This document shows positions 1 through 5,776 of a DNA stretch of 5,776 nt, piece by piece; positions within the stretch are counted from its first letter, which is position 1, and the number at the start of each line of letters is the position of its first letter. Under the pieces are notes generated by a model. That model ran no database searches. It was not told the origin of the DNA and saw nothing but the letters and a program-made list of their open reading frames with translations. Both the position numbers and the translations under genes were made by a program. Source of the stretch: Maricaulis sp. (GTDB lineage: Bacteria; Pseudomonadota; Alphaproteobacteria; Caulobacterales; Maricaulaceae); contig NZLV01000106.1 of the NCBI GenBank assembly GCA_002694345.1, positions 1 to 5,776 on the forward strand, given 5' to 3'.

Positions 1-138
1 CACCACTGTGCCCAGCCGCTGATGCGCCGTCTGGGGCTGAGCGCCACGGCGCGCGCCTCCTTTGCGCTCTACAACACGTTCGAAGAGGCCGATGCGTTTG
101 TCGACGCATTGAAAAAGGCCGCAAGCTTCCTCATCTAG
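1..138 (+). CDS. sufS: Cysteine desulfurase SufS, C-terminal fragment
   Basis: This is the last 45 residues of a gene that begins left of the window, read in frame 1 to a TAG stop. It opens with HHCAQPLM, the SufS active-site loop. The Cys at residue 3 of the fragment (bases 7-9) aligns with the catalytic cysteine that takes the persulfide sulfur from L-cysteine in the PLP-dependent SufS/CsdA (group II) desulfurases. The following RASFALYNTFEEADAFVDAL matches the usual C-terminal strand and helix, where an Arg-Ala-Ser segment precedes YNT-EE-D. It ends intact with SFLI. It lies 8 bases before sufT on the same strand, as in alphaproteobacterial suf operons. The PLP-binding lysine domain is outside the window, so only the end of the protein can be judged. 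Confidence 0.93.
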   Translation, partial: HHCAQPLMRRLGLSATARASFALYNTFEEADAFVDALKKAASFLI

Positions 139-146
139 GCTGTGAC

Positions 147-599
147 ATGACCGAGAATACCCAACGCGATATGATCGACCTGTCCGCTTCCGCGAAGGTC
201 CCGGCCCAGCCGGCCCCGTCCGCTGCGCCGAAAACGCCGGACGAGGTGGCGCATGCTGTCTCTCCGGCGCCCAGCGCGATCCCGGAGGCCGAACTGGCCC
301 GGATCACCGATGATGTCGTCGAGGCGCTCAAGACGGTCTACGACCCGGAAATCCCGGTCGACATCTACGAGCTCGGCCTGATCTACAAGGTGGATCTGGA
401 GGATGATCGCACCCTGAAGGTGGAAATGTCGCTGACAGCGCCCGGTTGCCCCGTGGCCGGCGAAATGCCGGGCTGGGTGCAGGAGGCGGTCGAGAAGGTC
501 GACGGTGTCGAGCGGGCGCTGGTGGAACTCACCTTCGAACCGCCCTGGACACCGGACCGCATGTCCGATGAAGCGCGTCTCGCGCTGAACATGTTCTAG
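147..599 (+). CDS. sufT: SUF-associated Fe-S assembly factor SufT (DUF59/MIP18 family)
   Basis: The protein has 150 residues. The MIP18 (DUF59) domain covers about 50-150, with DPEIP at 66-70, ELGLIY at 75-80, TAPGCPV at 97-103 (conserved Cys101) and EPPWTPDRMS at 131-140. Family members help mature Fe-S proteins, and in SUF operons this one is called SufT. It acts in the cytoplasm as an auxiliary factor rather than as the main scaffold. Residues 1-48 are a Pro/Ala/Ser-rich, probably disordered extension outside the domain. The ATG at 147 has only a weak AGG (137-139) before it, so translation is probably coupled to sufS, whose stop is 8 bases upstream. An alternative start at Met9 has no better ribosome-binding site. 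The sufA ribosome-binding site overlaps this gene's TAG stop. Domain identity is clear; the exact biochemical role of SufT is less settled in the family as a whole. Confidence 0.93.
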   Translation: MTENTQRDMIDLSASAKVPAQPAPSAAPKTPDEVAHAVSPAPSAIPEAELARITDDVVEALKTVYDPEIPVDIYELGLIYKVDLEDDRTLKVEMSLTAPGCPVAGEMPGWVQEAVEKVDGVERALVELTFEPPWTPDRMSDEARLALNMF

Positions 600-603
600 G
601 AGG
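598..603 (+). promoter_or_regulatory. Strong Shine-Dalgarno of sufA overlapping the sufT stop
   Basis: AGGAGG lies five bases before the sufA ATG and shares its first two bases with the TAG stop of sufT. A ribosome ending sufT therefore sits on the sufA initiation site, which favours coupled translation of the two proteins. It also fixes the sufA start. Confidence 0.85.
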
Positions 604-608
604 GCCGC

Positions 609-968
609 ATGGCCGCACGTGAACGTCCCAAGGCAGTTACCCTGACCGACGCGGCCGCCGAGCGCGTCAAGTCGATCATGGCCCAGCGCGGAACCGGCTT
701 CCTGCGCGTTGGCGTCAAGAATGGCGGCTGCGCCGGCATGGAATACGAGATGGACTATGTCGAGGCCCCCGAGGCGCTCGACGAACGTGTCGAGGACAAG
801 GGCGTCGAGATCGTGCTCGAATCCAAGGCGCTCCTGTTTCTGCTGGGCACCCAGATCGACTATGAAGTCACGCCGCTTCATGCCAAATTCGTCTTCAACA
901 ACCCCAACCAGACCGATGCCTGCGGCTGCGGGGAGAGCGTGACGATTATTCCCGCCAAACTGGACTGA
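609..968 (+). CDS. sufA: A-type Fe-S carrier SufA (HesB/IscA family)
   Basis: The protein has 119 residues, about the usual length for A-type carriers. The three cluster-binding cysteines are present: Cys41 in GGCAGM, and Cys105 and Cys107 in the C-terminal ACGCGES motif. Other family hallmarks are the N-terminal LTDAAAERV helix, the GCAGMEYEMDY strand, and FVFNNPNQ just before the paired cysteines. Such proteins receive clusters from the SufBCD scaffold and pass them to client apoproteins in the cytoplasm. The start is supported by the AGGAGG site five bases upstream and nine bases after sufT. It is the last recognisable suf gene here. A hairpin overlaps its stop codon, so part of the operon's transcription may drop off there. 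The sequence cannot separate SufA from IscA or ErpA function; the name rests on the suf neighbours. Confidence 0.95.
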   Translation: MAARERPKAVTLTDAAAERVKSIMAQRGTGFLRVGVKNGGCAGMEYEMDYVEAPEALDERVEDKGVEIVLESKALLFLLGTQIDYEVTPLHAKFVFNNPNQTDACGCGESVTIIPAKLD

Positions 969-984
969 CGCTGAGGCGCGTCAG
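965..984 (+). other. Hairpin over the sufA stop codon (possible attenuator)
   Basis: CTGACGC (965-971) and GCGTCAG (978-984) form a perfect 7-bp stem around a 6-base loop, TGAGGC. The sufA TGA stop (966-968) is inside the 5' arm. No T-run follows, so it is not a standard intrinsic terminator. It could protect the 3' end of the suf mRNA or lower expression of the GST gene that starts 21 bases later. The structure is seen; any function is inferred. Confidence 0.45.
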
Positions 985-1005
985 ACGGACCGCCGGAGAC
1001 GCCCC

Positions 1006-1596
1006 ATGAAGCTGATCATCTCCACCACCTCGCCCTATTCGCGCAAATGCTGCGTCATGGTGCGCGAACTGGGCCTCACCTCTCGGTTCGAGGAGGTGGA
1101 ATCCCATCCTTTCGACGATGATCCTGAACTCCTGCGGGCCAATCCGCTCGGCCGGGTTCCCTGTCTGCTGATGGATGACGGGCAGGCGCTGACGGAAAGT
1201 GCCCTGATCGCCGACTATATCGCCGAACAGGCGGGTGACCCCTGGCCCCGCGACTGGCAGGACCGACGCCTGGAAGCGCTCGGCAACGGGCTTCTCGACC
1301 TGACCGTGATGCGCCGGGTGGAAATGGTGCGGGATGAAGGCCTGCGTTCCGATTTCTGGATCGGTCGACGCGAGCGCGGCATCCTGCGGGCTCTGGATGA
1401 GTTGGAAACGGTCGTGGCCGAACTGGAAAACCCGCTCGCCCAGGGGCCGCTGACCATGGCCGTCGCGCTCGCCTATCTCGATTTCCGCTATCCGGAGAGC
1501 CATTGGCGGTCCGGCCGGCCCAATCTCCAGGCGCTCAAGGAAGCCTGGGCCGAGCGCGAGAGCTTCAAGACCACGCTGCCGCCCGCTGACGGCTAA
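1006..1596 (+). CDS. Glutathione S-transferase family protein (YibF-like)
   Basis: The protein has 196 residues, typical of small bacterial GSTs. The N-terminal thioredoxin-fold domain (about 1-78) has the active-site loop SPYSRKC at 9-15, NPLGRVPCL at 46-54 with the cis-proline Pro52, and the glutathione-binding ES pair Glu64-Ser65 in LTESALIADYI. The C-terminal helical domain (about 85-190) has LAYLDFRYPESHW and ends in RESFKTTLPP, which resembles the YibF group. The usual Ser/Thr-x-x-Asp N-capping box is not conserved: the matching site reads Thr150-Met-Ala-Val. The substrate is unknown. GGAG at 995-998, seven bases before the ATG, supports the start. The gene follows sufA by 37 bases on the same strand and ends at a strong terminator, so it may be the last gene of the suf transcript. 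A link to thiol or redox stress is plausible but not shown. Confidence 0.87.
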   Translation: MKLIISTTSPYSRKCCVMVRELGLTSRFEEVESHPFDDDPELLRANPLGRVPCLLMDDGQALTESALIADYIAEQAGDPWPRDWQDRRLEALGNGLLDLTVMRRVEMVRDEGLRSDFWIGRRERGILRALDELETVVAELENPLAQGPLTMAVALAYLDFRYPESHWRSGRPNLQALKEAWAERESFKTTLPPADG

Positions 1597-1597
1597 G

Positions 1598-1630
1598 AAA
1601 AAAGCCGCCCGGAAGGGCGGCTTTCTTGTT
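1598..1630. terminator. Bidirectional rho-independent terminator
   Basis: AAAGCCGCCC (1601-1610) and GGGCGGCTTT (1615-1624) form a perfect 10-bp stem closed by a GGAA loop. On the + strand it is followed by a T-rich tract (1622-1630). On the - strand the A-run at 1598-1603 supplies a run of six T. It sits two bases after the GST stop and 20 bases before the stop of the converging GGDEF gene, so it can end transcription from both sides. Confidence 0.92.
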
Positions 1631-1649
1631 TCGGCTTGTCCGGACCGGA

Positions 1650-2699
1650 TCAGGCGGCGCTGCGCGCTGAATCCCCGATATCATTGGAAGTCCGGTTCCG
1701 GCCCTCGGTCTTGGACCGGTAGAGATTGGCGTCCGAGCGTTCGATCAATTCCTCGATCGACTCGCCATCGCGATAGCAGGCCACACCCAGCGAGATCGTG
1801 ATATTGCCCAGATCCTCATTGGTGGATTTGCGCAGCAATTTCTTGGACTCGACCGTCTTGCGGATCTTTTCGGCGATTTCGCTGGCGGTGGCCGCGTCGG
1901 TATTCGGCATCACGATCCCGAATTCTTCCCCGCCATAGCGGGCGACGACATGGCTTTCCTTGCTGTGACGCGTCAGGCAGCCCGCCACGAAGCGGATGAT
2001 CTGGTCACCGGTCTGGTGGCCCCAGGTGTCGTTGAAGCGCTTGAAGAAGTCGATGTCGCACAGGATCAGGCTCAGCGGCTTCTTGGTCGTATCGGCCTCG
2101 CGGCGCGCCCGGCGCAGCGTCTCGTCGAAACGCTTGCGGTTGGCGATGCCGGTGAGGGCGTCGGTCATGGCTTCCTGGCGAACCCGCTCGAGGTGATCGC
2201 GCAGTTGGGTCACTTCATTGGAGGTGGCCTGCAGCTTGTCTTCCAGAGCCTGGCTGCGACGCTGCATGCGGGCCGTGGCCGACACCAGCGACTCGACCAG
2301 GCGTCGCATGCCATCAGCATCCGGGCTGGCGCTCAGCTCGCCGGCAGCACCTTGCAGGGCCTTGCCATAAGCTGCGGTGTCACGCTCGGCGTCCTGGAGC
2401 TGTTGTTGCACAACGCCCAGTTCGCGGCACATGGCGCCGCCGCTTTCCAGGATCGCGTCCTGGATGGCTTTCCATTGGAAATACTGTTCGAAAAGATCGG
2501 CATTGACCTGATCGTCAAACGCTCGCTCGGTCTCGATATGGTCGCGCAGCGTCTCGCACAATTCCGGATTGGTATCGCTGGCGAAGCAGATCCAGACCGC
2601 GTAATTTTCAGGCGTCGGCGGGACCCCGAACTGTTCCATGAGCTCCAGCGCCTTTTGCGCGAACTCACGTCCTTCCTTCCCGAGCAGTCGACCGTTCAC
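1650..2699 (-). CDS. Soluble GGDEF-domain diguanylate cyclase
   Basis: The protein has 349 residues and no membrane segment or signal peptide, so it is cytoplasmic. The C-terminal GGDEF domain (about 175-335) is intact: DALTGIANRKRF at 180-191, metal-binding Asp215 in CDIDFFKRFND, the active loop RYGGEEF with GGEEF at 256-260, and ISLGVA at 302-307. It should condense two GTP to cyclic di-GMP. The product-inhibition site (RxxD five residues before GGEEF) is replaced by KESH at 247-250, so feedback inhibition is probably absent. Residues 1-80 form a helical N-terminal region with MEQFGVPPTPENYAVW, a pattern I associate with stand-alone alphaproteobacterial cyclases. Residues 90-175 look like coiled coil and could mediate dimerisation. 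The start is a GTG backed by AAGGA seven bases upstream; the frame stays open to 2840 but offers no ATG, GTG or TTG there. The gene follows the helicase by 165 bases on the same strand. Confidence 0.93.
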   Translation of the reverse strand: MNGRLLGKEGREFAQKALELMEQFGVPPTPENYAVWICFASDTNPELCETLRDHIETERAFDDQVNADLFEQYFQWKAIQDAILESGGAMCRELGVVQQQLQDAERDTAAYGKALQGAAGELSASPDADGMRRLVESLVSATARMQRRSQALEDKLQATSNEVTQLRDHLERVRQEAMTDALTGIANRKRFDETLRRARREADTTKKPLSLILCDIDFFKRFNDTWGHQTGDQIIRFVAGCLTRHSKESHVVARYGGEEFGIVMPNTDAATASEIAEKIRKTVESKKLLRKSTNEDLGNITISLGVACYRDGESIEELIERSDANLYRSKTEGRNRTSNDIGDSARSAA

Positions 2700-2706
2700 G
2701 AGCTTT

Positions 2707-2711
2707 TCCTT
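2707..2711 (-). promoter_or_regulatory. Ribosome-binding site that fixes the GTG start of the GGDEF gene
   Basis: Read on the - strand, AAGGA lies seven bases before the GTG at 2699-2697. No other start codon exists upstream in this frame, so this site decides the start. Its 3' part falls inside a 10-base sequence complementary to an upstream leader segment (2821-2830). Confidence 0.75.
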
Positions 2712-2741
2712 GCTTTCTGCCAGGCGCTTCTGCGTCTGTGT

Positions 2742-2755
2742 TAAGGCGAACCTTA
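2742..2755 (-). other. Small UUCG hairpin in the GGDEF leader, also a CtrA-like site
   Basis: On the - strand, TAAGG and CCTTA form a 5-bp stem around TTCG, a stable tetraloop type. The same bases read TTAA-N7-CTTA on the + strand (2741-2755), one mismatch from TTAA-N7-TTAA, the CtrA recognition pattern of Caulobacter relatives. It sits 43-56 bases upstream of the GGDEF start codon. Either reading is tentative. Confidence 0.3.
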
Positions 2756-2793
2756 GTGAAGAAAGGAAAAGAAGTCGTAAAAATGACCCGTTT

Positions 2794-2857
2794 GCACGGA
2801 CAGAAACAAGCGGGGCCTGTGGAAAAGCTCCGTTGAGTCAGTCACATCAGTCCGTGC
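2794..2857 (-). repeat. 8-bp inverted repeat downstream of the helicase gene
   Basis: GCACGGAC (2794-2801) and GTCCGTGC (2850-2857) are perfect complements enclosing 48 bases. The right arm starts eight bases after the helicase stop codon in the direction of transcription. The repeat is interleaved with the 10-bp repeat at 2700-2830, so both pairings together would form a pseudoknot, or they exclude each other. No adjacent T-run makes it a clear terminator. Confidence 0.35.
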
Positions 2858-2864
2858 TTGTGGA

Positions 2865-4307
<1,443 letters not shown>

Positions 4308-4312
4308 GGCGC

Positions 4313-4317
4313 CCTTT
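4313..4317 (-). promoter_or_regulatory. Ribosome-binding site of the helicase gene
   Basis: On the - strand AAAGG precedes the ATG at 4307 by five bases. It supports this start over the upstream TTG at 4373. The overlapping GGGCGC (4314-4309) is complementary to GCGCCC in the 5' arm of the leader hairpin (4355-4350). Confidence 0.7.
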
Positions 4318-4333
4318 GCACAAATGATACGAA

Positions 4334-4362
4334 AGCGGCCGCGCCGTTGGGGCGCGGCCGCT
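4334..4362 (-). other. 12-bp GC-rich hairpin in the helicase 5' leader
   Basis: Positions 4334-4345 and 4351-4362 are perfect 12-base complements (all GC except the outer A-T pair) around a 5-base loop. If the promoter at 4372-4399 is used, the hairpin begins about three bases from the mRNA 5' end, in a leader of about 58 bases. On the - strand it is followed by only TTTC, so it is a weak candidate for terminating the upstream amidohydrolase transcript. A 5'-end stabiliser or a structure sensed by the helicase itself is equally possible. Confidence 0.7.
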
Positions 4363-4371
4363 GGTGGGCGC

Positions 4372-4399
4372 AAAATACGGTCCCGGTGCGTTGTGTCAA
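4372..4399 (-). promoter_or_regulatory. Sigma70-type promoter for the helicase gene
   Basis: On the - strand, TTGACA (4399-4394) matches the -35 consensus exactly. After a 16-base spacer comes TATTTT (4377-4372) as -10, matching four of six bases. Transcription would start near 4365, giving a leader of about 58 bases before ATG 4307. It lies in the gap after the amidohydrolase stop, where a helicase promoter is expected. Confidence 0.65.
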
Positions 4400-4403
4400 C
4401 GCA
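4387..4403 (-). promoter_or_regulatory. Inverted repeat over the -35 box (possible operator)
   Basis: TGCGTTG (4387-4393) and CAACGCA (4397-4403) are perfect 7-bp arms with a 3-base centre. The repeat covers the whole -35 hexamer of the helicase promoter. Position and symmetry suit a repressor site, but no regulator is encoded nearby in the window. A small transcript hairpin is the alternative. Confidence 0.4.
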
Positions 4404-4417
4404 ACAGGGCTGAAACC

Positions 4418-5689
4418 CTAGTCTCTATAGGCGAATGGGGTCTCATCCGTGATATTGATGTAACGGTCACGCAGCCGGGTCTGGCGCGATTCCATCTCGG
4501 TCGGCTCACCATCGATCAGCACGGCCACCGGCGCGCTCATCACTTCCAGCGGATCGCCATCCCACACCACGACATCACCGGCATAGCCCGGCGCCAGGGC
4601 GCCATAGCGGTCACCGACGCCGAAGATCTCAGCCGGGGTGAGGGTGATGGCGCGGAATGCGGCATCCCAGGACACGCCGTTGGCCACGGCATTGCCGGCA
4701 TTCTGTGGCAGGAGGCGGGCGTTGAAATACCCGTCTGCCGTCAGCGTGGCATAGGCCACGGTCACACCGGCTTCATCCAGATGAGCCGCGTTCTGCAGGG
4801 AGGCTCCGATGGAATCGAAGTTGAACGGCAGATCGTGCAGCGGGTCGATGATCACCGGAATACCGGCCTCGGCCAGCTCGTCCGCCACCATCCAGGCTTC
4901 CGTGGCCCCCACGAGGATCAGGCGCACAGGCGCATTCTCTTCCTGGAAGCGGATCGCCCGGCGGATGTCGGCAGCACGGTTGATCTGCACCACCAGCGGA
5001 ACCCGGCCGCGAGCGACCGGCAGCAGCGCCGCCGCATCATAGCGGCTCAGGGCATCGCCCTCATGATCGCCAGCAAAACGGCCCGGATATCCACGCGCAT
5101 CGGCCAGCGCCGCCGCGAGGAAGGCCCAGGCTGCCGGTCGGGAACCGCCCGCCCGGCGGGCGCCCGATTCCGACAGGTCGGCGAATACGAAACTGCCGCT
5201 CTCGAACACGGATTCGGCCGCTCCGCTCGTCGAGATCAGGGCCCCCTGACCGCCGAAGATATTGTGGCCGGTGGACGGGAAGATCGCGGCCCGGGTCAGA
5301 CCCTCGATGCGCTGCGATGCGACATGCGTGCCGTTCGGATTGAACCCGTCCGTCACGTCCAGCGCGACGGAGAAGGGCGATTCGTCGGCGCCCTGGTCAT
5401 TGGTGCTGTCTTCGAGACCCACTTCGATCAGACCGATCTGGGAGTAGGGGGCAAACACGCCGGGCGTCACCCAGCCACCATTGGCATCGATCACCGTGGC
5501 TTCCGCCGGCACCTCGACACCGGAACCGACCGCGACGATGTCGCCATCGCGCACGAGCACCGTGGCGTTTTCCAGCGTGCCGCTTTCCGTATTGGTCACG
5601 ACACGCCCATTGGTCACGGCATAGGTCTGCGCCAGGGCCGGAGCGGCCAGCGTCAGGGATACCGCAAAGGCTGAAATGAGCTTTTTCAT
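4418..5689 (-). CDS. Exported amidohydrolase-like protein lacking metal ligands
   Basis: The protein has 423 residues. A signal peptide covers about 1-20 (MKKLISAFAV..., cleavage likely after ALA), so it is probably periplasmic. The amidohydrolase (imidazolonepropionase-like) architecture is clear: the N-terminal beta part with YAVTNGRVVTN and LENATVLVRDGDIVAVG, TPG at 75-77, GHNIFGGQGALI at 141-152, and the closing ITLTPAEIFGVGDRYGALAPGYAGDVVVWDGDPLE at 348-382. The metal-binding sites are not conserved. The usual DAHxH after TPG reads APYSQ (80-84), the later HxH-type pair reads QIN (235-237), and the Ser-Asp expected near 314-316 is replaced. It may be non-catalytic or use another chemistry; the substrate is unknown. 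AAGGAG (5702-5697) seven bases upstream supports the ATG. The start overlaps the preceding stop by one base (TAATG), so the two genes are in one operon and probably translationally coupled. Confidence 0.85.
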   Translation of the reverse strand: MKKLISAFAVSLTLAAPALAQTYAVTNGRVVTNTESGTLENATVLVRDGDIVAVGSGVEVPAEATVIDANGGWVTPGVFAPYSQIGLIEVGLEDSTNDQGADESPFSVALDVTDGFNPNGTHVASQRIEGLTRAAIFPSTGHNIFGGQGALISTSGAAESVFESGSFVFADLSESGARRAGGSRPAAWAFLAAALADARGYPGRFAGDHEGDALSRYDAAALLPVARGRVPLVVQINRAADIRRAIRFQEENAPVRLILVGATEAWMVADELAEAGIPVIIDPLHDLPFNFDSIGASLQNAAHLDEAGVTVAYATLTADGYFNARLLPQNAGNAVANGVSWDAAFRAITLTPAEIFGVGDRYGALAPGYAGDVVVWDGDPLEVMSAPVAVLIDGEPTEMESRQTRLRDRYINITDETPFAYRD

Positions 5690-5776
5690 TACTGCTCTCC
5701 TTCGCCCGGTTGGCCGAGCATGAAGTCGCGGACCGGCTGCAGGGCCGCATCCGAACGGTCATAGCTCAGCGCGCCA
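5689..5776 (-). CDS. C-terminal end of an unidentified protein
   Basis: The last 28 codons of a gene entering from the right edge are visible, ending in FMLGQPGEGEQ and a TAA that shares its final A with the ATG of the amidohydrolase-like gene. This one-base overlap and the shared strand make it an operon partner. The piece is too short to show a domain. From the habit of such exported amidohydrolases to occur in tandem, a second, catalytically intact copy is possible, but nothing in these residues proves it. Confidence 0.6.
   Translation of the reverse strand, partial: GALSYDRSDAALQPVRDFMLGQPGEGEQ

Larger units (their letters stand above)
2700..2830 (-). repeat. 10-bp inverted repeat pairing the leader with the GGDEF ribosome-binding site
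   Basis: The arms are 2700-2709 (GAGCTTTTCC on the + strand) and 2821-2830 (GGAAAAGCTC), perfect complements 111 bases apart. In a leftward transcript the upstream arm would pair with GGAAAAGCTC directly before the GTG start, covering half of the ribosome-binding site. The pairing stops at a mismatch on both sides, so it is exactly 10 bp. It can act only if the transcript starts to the right of 2830, for instance by read-through from the helicase gene. Confidence 0.5.

Noticed and set aside
135..881. 248-codon open frame on the - strand across sufT and sufA
   Set aside because: It spans two convincing + strand genes and their junction, and its product has no family features.
1639..1649. Palindrome TCCGG-A-CCGGA before the GGDEF stop
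   Set aside because: It is short, cannot form a hairpin with a one-base loop, and is likely chance in GC-rich DNA next to a real terminator.
1950..2744. 264-codon open frame on the + strand opposite the GGDEF gene
   Set aside because: The - strand shows a full GGDEF domain; the + strand product is an antisense artefact.
2781..2809. Possible promoter for the GGDEF gene, TTGTTT-17-TCATTT on the - strand
   Set aside because: The -35 is partial and the -10 matches only two of six bases, so it is too weak to list.
4308..4373. 22-residue N-terminal extension of the helicase from a TTG start
   Set aside because: The TTG overlaps the predicted -10 box, the extension would be encoded by the 12-bp hairpin, and ATG 4307 has a good ribosome-binding site and matches where RhlE proteins begin.
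4406..4419. Short hairpin AGGG/CCCT at the amidohydrolase stop as a terminator
   Set aside because: Only four base pairs and no T-run follow it; it is too weak to end transcription.
4364..5674. 436-codon open frame on the + strand opposite the amidohydrolase-like gene
   Set aside because: The product is His/Arg/Gly-rich and featureless, while the - strand gives a signal peptide and clear amidohydrolase architecture. It is an antisense shadow.

Overview
The window is dense, high-GC bacterial DNA that looks alphaproteobacterial. The reasons are the gene order sufS–sufT(DUF59)–sufA, a stand-alone soluble diguanylate cyclase of the type common in Caulobacter relatives, an RhlE-type DEAD-box helicase with a charged disordered tail, and an exported amidohydrolase-fold protein. 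A member of the Caulobacterales/Maricaulales/Hyphomonadaceae group is my best guess. This is inference from protein style and gene order, not a database match. No stretch over 300 bases lacks a gene; the longest gap is 165 bases (2700-2864).

The left part (1-1596, + strand) is the 3' end of a SUF iron-sulfur cluster assembly operon. It holds the C-terminus of the cysteine desulfurase SufS with its catalytic Cys, then the MIP18/DUF59 factor SufT, then the A-type carrier SufA, spaced 8 and 9 bases apart. After 37 bases containing a hairpin over the sufA stop codon comes a small YibF-like glutathione S-transferase family protein. SufS supplies sulfur, while SufT and SufA act in maturation and carriage of clusters to target proteins. 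The GST may be co-transcribed. A strong bidirectional terminator at about 1598-1630 ends this rightward unit and also serves the leftward unit that converges on it.

Everything to the right is on the - strand. Reading from the right edge: an unidentified gene fragment overlaps by one base (TAATG) an exported amidohydrolase-like protein that has lost the usual metal-binding residues. Next comes the RhlE-type helicase, with its own near-consensus sigma70 promoter, an inverted repeat over the -35 box and a 12-bp hairpin at the start of its mRNA. Last is a GTG-initiated GGDEF protein that should make cyclic di-GMP and lacks the inhibitory I-site. Its 165-base leader contains a 10-bp sequence complementary to its own ribosome-binding site.

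I see no phage, insertion sequence, CRISPR array, tRNA or rRNA, and no clearly new multi-gene system. The points most worth a second look are the degenerate amidohydrolase and the two structured leaders (helicase and diguanylate cyclase).
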